NCBI GenBank assembly: GCA_028278125.1
Contig: JANQEY010000081.1
Span: forward strand, 1-7,878
DNA length: 7,878 nucleotides
From: a bacterium
Lineage (GTDB): Bacteria > Electryoneota > Electryoneia > Electryoneales > Electryoneaceae
Direction of reading: 5' to 3'
Shown here one piece after another: positions 1 to 5,250 of the stretch. The position numbers were made by a program, and so were the translations under genes. The first letter of the stretch is position 1. The number at the start of each line of letters is the position of its first letter. A model generated the notes under the pieces. It was not told the DNA's origin. It saw only the letters and a program-made list of their open reading frames with translations, and did no database searches.

Positions 1-1915
1 CATCGATATCGTCGTTCTCAACAAAATCGTTATGGCATTTCTTTATAAATGGATCACAGTTCAGGAAGACCAATTCGGCATGGTAGGCGTCGGTAGCCGC
101 TTCTTGACCATTGTCCTCGAAACGATTCCCGTAATATGATTCGGAAACTCCTATAGTTTGGTCACTTGATCCAAGGTACATTCCGCCCAGCGAATTGTCA
201 TAGATGTCATTTTTTTTGAAATTTGTGAATGTAGAACTCAAGAACAGGAGACCATAATCGTTGTTGTCAATATCACAATCAACGAGACCATCGGTTGAAC
301 TTACACTACTGGCACGAAAACCATATTCGCAATGATGTATTCTAGAAACTTCAAGATTAAGATCTGCGTTGTGGACCCAAATCCCCTGGTCAGCATCCCT
401 GATTTCAGCATCTTTTATACTGGCTTCAGAATTGGCTTCTAAATCTATACCGTACCAGCGATTTTCAGAATCATAAGCACGGAATATTGTTTTATAGCCA
501 TTCGAACCATCAACGGTTAAGGTACCAAGCACACTAAATTCAACATCTTCGAGAAACTCAAGAATTATGTCACGACTGGTCGAAGGGTATATTTCTAATT
601 CCTCTCCACCGAGAATCTTGCTTATAGCGACGACTCTGTAAGGTGAATCGAGTTCCACAAATTCCGCGTCCGGGCCTTCAATATCTCCAGCGATTGCCAC
701 ATAATAAGGATCAGCACCTGGCCCGCCATAAGCCCCGATATCACTGTCACCATGACTATGGTTATTAATAACAGGATTATCGATATCTGGATCGCCAGCA
801 TGGAGACAGGGTGAATCCCAGTTTAAATGGTAATCCATATCTTCAGGGTTAGCAACATCGTCATATTCGATTACAATTTCAGGATCGACGTTGAGGCAAT
901 TAGAAAGATTTGTTCCAGCATTATACCTGTCATCGTTTTCTTCATCATAGATATCGCAGTATTCTGCAGTACCTGTCCAGTTTAAACGACGTATGCCATA
1001 ATCATCCTCACCACTACCCCAGTTATAGATAAGATTATTTATAAAATCAGGTTCGTCTTCACCTGCAGTCCAATTATCTATGATAACTCCACTCCCACCG
1101 GAGTTAGCAATGGTATTATTGACAAAGTTTGGAGCTTCAGTCATCACGACCGCATCACCAGAGCAATTTACGATGAGATTATTAGAAATAATTACATTTG
1201 GAAGACCATAGGACTCAATGCCTCTTCCTTCAATATCAAAAACAATATTATTTGTTATCACATTTGCCCATGCTGGGGGATCAGTAACACCATCCCTGAG
1301 GTTTTTTAATGACAAGCCGTTTGAACAGTCATATACGGTATTATTATCTGCCATGATGCAGACATTCGAGAATGAACCGTTTGAGCCAAACGCAAATACA
1401 TTATCAGCAGTATTTTCAATTTCGGTAAAATTACAATTATCAAAACTTATCCTCGCATATGCATATCCTTCAACAGCAGCGATACCAGTATATCCACCAT
1501 ACTCAAAAATGCAGTGTGCGAATTCACCAACAGCCCTACCTTCCTCTGTATCAGCATCGCCTTCGAAATATATCTGACCCCAGTAATCTGCAAGGTCAGG
1601 ATTTGTTTCCTCTGTAGTGAAGAGGATTTCGTTACCGAGCTCTCCTTCGGCAGTCAGAGTAACACCTGCATCAACTACTAAAGAAAAATTACCCATAAAA
1701 CGAATTTCAGTTTCAGGTAAAATTTCCAAATCATCTAACACATTTATAGTATTTCCTTGACTAGGATCAATTTCCACATATGCTTCATTTTGGTCATCAC
1801 CAAGGATCAGGTCATCTCCAGTATCTAAATCTTCATCAATAATCCTTTGTGCAAAGGCGATTGAGACAATGCCAAACAGGAGCACAAACACGAATAAGCT
1901 ATTTCTTTTAAACAT
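1..1915 (-). CDS. Secreted parallel beta-helix repeat protein, 3' end outside window
   Basis: An uninterrupted reading frame gives 638 residues and runs off the left edge, so the C-terminus is unseen. Residues 1-22 form a signal peptide: a basic start (MFKRN), a hydrophobic core, and likely cleavage after AFA before Q23. Residues about 55-340 have short degenerate repeats rich in NN-I/L-I/V steps (NNIVFD, NNLIVN, NNTIAN, NNLIYN), the pattern of right-handed parallel beta-helix (PbH1/NosD-like) rungs. Residues about 341-405 are a closing motif (VDPEI, YHLNWDSPC, HAGDP, DIGAYGGPG) resembling the choice-of-anchor Q region of secreted beta-helix proteins. A second helix module starts near 420 and continues to the edge. 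An ATG start with a well-placed AGGAG supports residue 1. It lies 114 nt downstream of the middle gene but is more diverged from it than the other two genes are from each other. A T9SS tail would be expected but cannot be seen. No catalytic residues are recognisable; an adhesin or glycan-interacting role is only inferred. Confidence 0.88.
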   Translation of the reverse strand, partial: MFKRNSLFVFVLLFGIVSIAFAQRIIDEDLDTGDDLILGDDQNEAYVEIDPSQGNTINVLDDLEILPETEIRFMGNFSLVVDAGVTLTAEGELGNEILFTTEETNPDLADYWGQIYFEGDADTEEGRAVGEFAHCIFEYGGYTGIAAVEGYAYARISFDNCNFTEIENTADNVFAFGSNGSFSNVCIMADNNTVYDCSNGLSLKNLRDGVTDPPAWANVITNNIVFDIEGRGIESYGLPNVIISNNLIVNCSGDAVVMTEAPNFVNNTIANSGGSGVIIDNWTAGEDEPDFINNLIYNWGSGEDDYGIRRLNWTGTAEYCDIYDEENDDRYNAGTNLSNCLNVDPEIVIEYDDVANPEDMDYHLNWDSPCLHAGDPDIDNPVINNHSHGDSDIGAYGGPGADPYYVAIAGDIEGPDAEFVELDSPYRVVAISKILGGEELEIYPSTSRDIILEFLEDVEFSVLGTLTVDGSNGYKTIFRAYDSENRWYGIDLEANSEASIKDAEIRDADQGIWVHNADLNLEVSRIHHCEYGFRASSVSSTDGLVDCDIDNNDYGLLFLSSTFTNFKKNDIYDNSLGGMYLGSSDQTIGVSESYYGNRFEDNGQEAATDAYHAELVFLNCDPFIKKCHNDFVENDDID

Positions 1916-1921
1916 TATTAA

Positions 1922-1926
1922 CTCCT
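1922..1926 (-). promoter_or_regulatory. Ribosome binding site of the leftmost gene
   Basis: AGGAG on the minus strand sits 6 nt upstream of the ATG at 1913-1915. This supports the chosen start, which also places a clean signal peptide at the N-terminus. Confidence 0.75.
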
Positions 1927-1931
1927 AACTT

Positions 1932-1964
1932 AAAAATGTCAATCAAGCCACTATGTCTTGATTG
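1932..1964 (-). terminator. Weak possible terminator or leader hairpin between the middle and leftmost genes
   Basis: CAATCAAG (1940-1947) and CTTGATTG (1957-1964) form a perfect 8-bp stem around a 9-nt loop. On the minus strand the stem is followed after three bases by five T (complement of 1932-1936). The direction matches the genes, but the stem is AT-rich and the T-run is short and offset. It is also close to the ribosome binding site of the next gene. It could partly terminate the upstream transcript or act as a structured leader; the sequence does not decide between these. Confidence 0.35.
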
Positions 1965-1971
1965 TGGATAA

Positions 1972-2013
1972 CTGTGCGGGTCGAGCGGCAAACTTGCGCC
2001 CGCACGGTTTTTT
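1972..2013 (+). terminator. Strong intrinsic-terminator-like hairpin oriented for the plus strand
   Basis: GTGCGGG (1974-1980) pairs perfectly with CCCGCAC (1999-2005). It can be extended by two pairs, one of them G-U, around an 18-nt loop, and is followed directly by six T (2008-2013) and CTT. This is a classic Rho-independent terminator for plus-strand transcription, yet no plus-strand gene ends here. Read on the minus strand, as the 3' flank of the middle gene, the stem has an A-run before it and no T-run after it, so it would terminate poorly in the gene direction. It may stop antisense transcription, protect the 3' end of the middle mRNA, or be an interspersed palindrome. Confidence 0.55.
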
Positions 2014-2029
2014 CTTAACATTTCAATAA

Positions 2030-5000
2030 CTACTTCAGAAATACCACACGCTTTCTTATTACCTCCTTTCCTGCGTGCAATTCGATAAAGTAAATACCTG
2101 ACGCCAAATCTTTACCTGAATGGGATAATGTGTGAAAACCGGTAGTTAAAGTTTTGCTCAGAGTTTTAACAGTTTGACCTAATAAGTTATATACCTTTAA
2201 GCTTATCTCAGAATTTGTCGGCAAGTAGAAATATATTTTTTGCATTGAGTTAAAAGGATTTGGGTAGATTCCAATTAAGGTGAATTCGGTAGGTAAAGAA
2301 ATAATTTCATCTTCAACGGTTACCGGGTAATCATACACTTCTCCCCAAGGTCCGCCCCACAATCCGATATCATTTCTACTTCCATCGATGTCATCATAAA
2401 CCGGATCGGGATTTCCAGCATCTATCAGTAGTGAATTCGCATAGAGGTGATACAACGTGTCAGCAAATAAGGGATCAACGAACAGGTTTGTGCTGTCAAG
2501 AAAACAGTTAACATTTGAGGAGTCATTATCATAAAATACATTATATTGCACATCGACTTCTGTTGAATCTCTATCAATAATAACTATCGGGGTAAAACAA
2601 TTTGTGAATACATTATTGATAACCTGTGGGTGATTTTCTGTAATTTCTTGAACGTGTCTGAACCTGATACCATAATTAAGATTGACAAAAATATTATTGG
2701 CAATTGTATCTATGGAAGAATAGGTAGAAATCCCATTTCCCAATCCCGATATTTCCCCATAAAATATATTGTTTTCAATCTTGGTTGATGACCAGTTTAC
2801 TGTACCCACGCTGACATATTCTGTTCGATAAAACACATTATTCCTGATTTCGCAGGTACTATACAAATCAACATTAATACTTTTTGTTCTTTCAAAATAT
2901 GAATCCTCGACGACCACATATGAATTATTCATACCGAGAGGACGAACTTCTGGATGTGGCATACTGTTAATAAAGGTGGAATTTTTTACATGTATAAATG
3001 TAGTATCATTGGCATAGATACATGAAGAACCCATATCCTCATCACTAAAATTGAAAAAAAGTTGATTGCAGTAAACGCTGCTATGTCGTTTTCCTGCAAT
3101 TCCAGCTAATAGATAATTATTAAACAAGGAGTTATTGATCATTGAAACTGAAAAGGAATCTGTTAATATACCATGCTGAGCATATTGATTGTTGATATAA
3201 GAAAAATATGAAGTGTCGGGAGAATTTACAATTCTGATACCACCCCAACCACCAATTACCGCTTCCTCTTCAACCATCGTAAACCAGATTGAATCTTCTT
3301 CCGTCCCTTCCGCCATCAGGGTTCCGTAACAAGTCAGGCGCAATCGTTGGTTAACAACTTCTACATACCTGAACTGTAGCTCGCATCCCGGTTCTATGAT
3401 CAGGCTGTCGCCATTGGGGACGATTATATCCGTTACAACATAGTAAGGTGACATGTCAGCAGTAAGAGTGCCGGTAACTATTCCGTCGAGAACAGTCCGC
3501 GTATCCGTCCCGACAAAAACCTCAGCGGAGTCTGACTGTCCAAGCCCATCTTCGACTACAACTTGGAACGAGAAAGCTTCTTGGTCTTCAGGGACTAGCC
3601 CGGAAACAGAGGTTGTGTCGCCAACCCAGTCAAGTTCATCCTCCTGCATCCAGAACGGCAGGTCTGGAAATGTGATTTCCAAGGGACCATTATCGTCAGT
3701 AGCTGTGACTTCATAGTAAAACGGTTGACCTGTCTGCTGGATGGGTGGTTGAGGAGCGATTATTGTTGGTGGATTATCTATCGACTGATCGTAGAAGTAG
3801 CAGCCAATATCCGCGCGGGTGCCATCGGGATCGTCCGGGCTTTCCGGATCACCGGCATCTATACATGGCGAATTAGCCTGGAGGTGATAGTCAAACGGAT
3901 TACCTCCGCAAAGCTGTGGATTTGCTACTAAGTTGGTTTCATTAAGTTCATCGTAGTTATTACGAATAATTTCCGGAATTTCGTAAAAAAGGTTATAGTG
4001 TGTAGTTGTTGAAATATTTACATCAGAATTAATCCATATTCCAATTGACTCGTAACCTGGTGTGCCAAGGAAAATATTATTGCGAATAACGGTATTTTCA
4101 TCAACTTGAACCCCGCTTCTGTCACCAAATACAATGGTATTATTTATTATGGTAACATCATTATTGTTATTAAACGAGCTTATACCACCACCAGGAGTGG
4201 TAATCAAGTTGTATGAAATTACGCATTCTGTACCAGAGTTTACATTTATTGTATAGTCCCCACCCTCATCCCAGAAGATATAATTTTTCAGAATTTCTAC
4301 AAAGCCACATTCATTTACCGAAAGGCCACGTAATAAGTTGTTCTCAATATGGGCATCGCAATAATGAAGCCCGCAACCGCCGCCAATGTTGTCATGAATA
4401 TTAAAATCACCATAGTAAATATCTAAAACTATATCTATTTCATTATCGAAAATTTCTGCCCCGGGTACTTCCCAAAGATTAATTTCGCTGATTCTATTTC
4501 CAAAGACTGGGCTGATCTCAGCCCATCCTACATCCCAATTGATTTCACCTGTATTCTCAGTGAACACATGAGGACCACCATACCTGCTTGCGATTCTACC
4601 ATGCTCATTCTCCCCGGTATAGATAAATTCACAGTTCTGGACTGTATCAGCAGATTCCCGGGTTAACATTCCTTTCCTGTTAAAGTGAAGCCGTGAATGA
4701 CGAAGCACTACTGATGAGGAGTATTCCACATTTATCAGCGAGTCAGTCGAATCAACTACACAATATTCCAGTTGCAGGCGCATTCCCTCGAAATCATCTT
4801 CCGCACTGAATCCTCGGAAGGTTGAATCACTACTTAGGAAATAGATGGAGTCCTCTTCGGTGCCTAAGGCTTCAAGAGTACCGTGAACGTTGAACACAAA
4901 CCTGTTCTCATCCTGGCTCGGGAATTCAATCGTTACACCGGGTTCGATAAAAAGTATACTGTCAACCGGAATTAGGAGATCACCGGTTACTATATATGGA

Positions 5001-5164
5001 CTGCCTTCAAGGTTCCAGATACCGGATACTTCACCGCTGACTTCTGTTTGAGCTCGGAGGTCTAGGCATGGGAACATAAGGATAATTAACAGAACCAGAT
5101 GAGGAGAAATAGTAGACAACTTTTTCTTCAACCGGACCAGGATATTCCTGAGTTCAAAATTCAC
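2030..5164 (-). CDS. Secreted two-module beta-helix protein with type A T9SS C-terminal sorting domain
   Basis: A complete protein of 1044 residues, probably exported by Sec and then moved across the outer membrane by T9SS for surface attachment or release. Residues 1-38 are a signal peptide (RLKKK, then a hydrophobic stretch, likely cleavage LRA|Q39). Residues 50-110 form an opening cap (IEPGVTIEF, HGTLEALGTEEDSI). About 130-410 is parallel beta-helix with NN-I/L repeats. 415-462 is a closing motif with SPCIDAGDP and ADIGCY. 465-551 is a cadherin/He_PIG-like beta-sandwich (VTATDDNGP, VVVEDGLGQSD). 571-630 is a second cap (IEPGCEL, RLRLTCYGTL). About 640-890 is a second helix, and 895-942 a second closing motif (LIDAGNPD, NDIGLWGGP). 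961-1044 is the sorting domain with YPNPFN, VYNLLGQ and SGIYFIELHAGKE. The GTG start is the first possible in frame, since a TGA lies just upstream, and has GGAGG nine bases before it. It is a tandem paralogue of the gene to its right. Binding target unknown; adhesin-like function is inference. Confidence 0.93.
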   Translation of the reverse strand: MNFELRNILVRLKKKLSTISPHLVLLIILMFPCLDLRAQTEVSGEVSGIWNLEGSPYIVTGDLLIPVDSILFIEPGVTIEFPSQDENRFVFNVHGTLEALGTEEDSIYFLSSDSTFRGFSAEDDFEGMRLQLEYCVVDSTDSLINVEYSSSVVLRHSRLHFNRKGMLTRESADTVQNCEFIYTGENEHGRIASRYGGPHVFTENTGEINWDVGWAEISPVFGNRISEINLWEVPGAEIFDNEIDIVLDIYYGDFNIHDNIGGGCGLHYCDAHIENNLLRGLSVNECGFVEILKNYIFWDEGGDYTINVNSGTECVISYNLITTPGGGISSFNNNNDVTIINNTIVFGDRSGVQVDENTVIRNNIFLGTPGYESIGIWINSDVNISTTTHYNLFYEIPEIIRNNYDELNETNLVANPQLCGGNPFDYHLQANSPCIDAGDPESPDDPDGTRADIGCYFYDQSIDNPPTIIAPQPPIQQTGQPFYYEVTATDDNGPLEITFPDLPFWMQEDELDWVGDTTSVSGLVPEDQEAFSFQVVVEDGLGQSDSAEVFVGTDTRTVLDGIVTGTLTADMSPYYVVTDIIVPNGDSLIIEPGCELQFRYVEVVNQRLRLTCYGTLMAEGTEEDSIWFTMVEEEAVIGGWGGIRIVNSPDTSYFSYINNQYAQHGILTDSFSVSMINNSLFNNYLLAGIAGKRHSSVYCNQLFFNFSDEDMGSSCIYANDTTFIHVKNSTFINSMPHPEVRPLGMNNSYVVVEDSYFERTKSINVDLYSTCEIRNNVFYRTEYVSVGTVNWSSTKIENNIFYGEISGLGNGISTYSSIDTIANNIFVNLNYGIRFRHVQEITENHPQVINNVFTNCFTPIVIIDRDSTEVDVQYNVFYDNDSSNVNCFLDSTNLFVDPLFADTLYHLYANSLLIDAGNPDPVYDDIDGSRNDIGLWGGPWGEVYDYPVTVEDEIISLPTEFTLIGIYPNPFNSMQKIYFYLPTNSEISLKVYNLLGQTVKTLSKTLTTGFHTLSHSGKDLASGIYFIELHAGKEVIRKRVVFLK
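4518..4663 (-). repeat. Near-identical patch shared with the upstream paralogue, copy A
   Basis: This stretch inside the middle gene matches 7733-7878 at 142 of 146 positions by hand alignment. It includes an exact run of 72 nt and another of 28 nt that reaches the window edge. It encodes the middle of the first beta-helix, from about residue 168 to residue 216 (motifs IYTGENEHG and INWDVGWAE). Silent sites are conserved as well, unlike most of the paralogous alignment. Confidence 0.9.
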
Positions 5165-5173
5165 TGATCAGTC

Positions 5174-5178
5174 CCTCC
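5174..5178 (-). promoter_or_regulatory. Ribosome binding site that fixes a GTG start for the middle gene
   Basis: GGAGG on the minus strand lies 9 nt before the GTG at 5162-5164. An in-frame TGA sits two codons upstream of this GTG and the next in-frame ATG is inside the signal peptide, so GTG is the best supported start. The surrounding 86-nt gap (5165-5250) shows no convincing terminator or consensus promoter, consistent with co-transcription with the gene to the right. Confidence 0.75.
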
Positions 5179-5250
5179 GGTAAATTACTCTTCCTGTTCG
5201 ATTTTCCAAATTGAAAACATTTGTACGTTTATTTGTCTAAGTTCATACGA

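Noticed and set aside
1218..1577. Plus-strand open frame of 119 codons
   Set aside because: It is antisense to the leftmost beta-helix gene, has no ribosome binding site or recognisable domain, and the opposite strand has a full coding signal with a signal peptide and repeat rungs.
1913..1941. TTGACA-like -35 with an AATAAT -10 in front of the leftmost gene
   Set aside because: The -10 would overlap the start codon and leave no room for the evident ribosome binding site.
3453..3931. Two adjacent plus-strand open frames (87 and 68 codons)
   Set aside because: Both are shadows of the conserved sandwich and closing-motif region of the middle gene; their translations look like low-complexity antisense sequence.
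5165..5250. Possible terminator between the two paralogues
   Set aside because: Only a weak AT stem (TTTTC/GAAAA) without a following T-run is present, so it is not supported.
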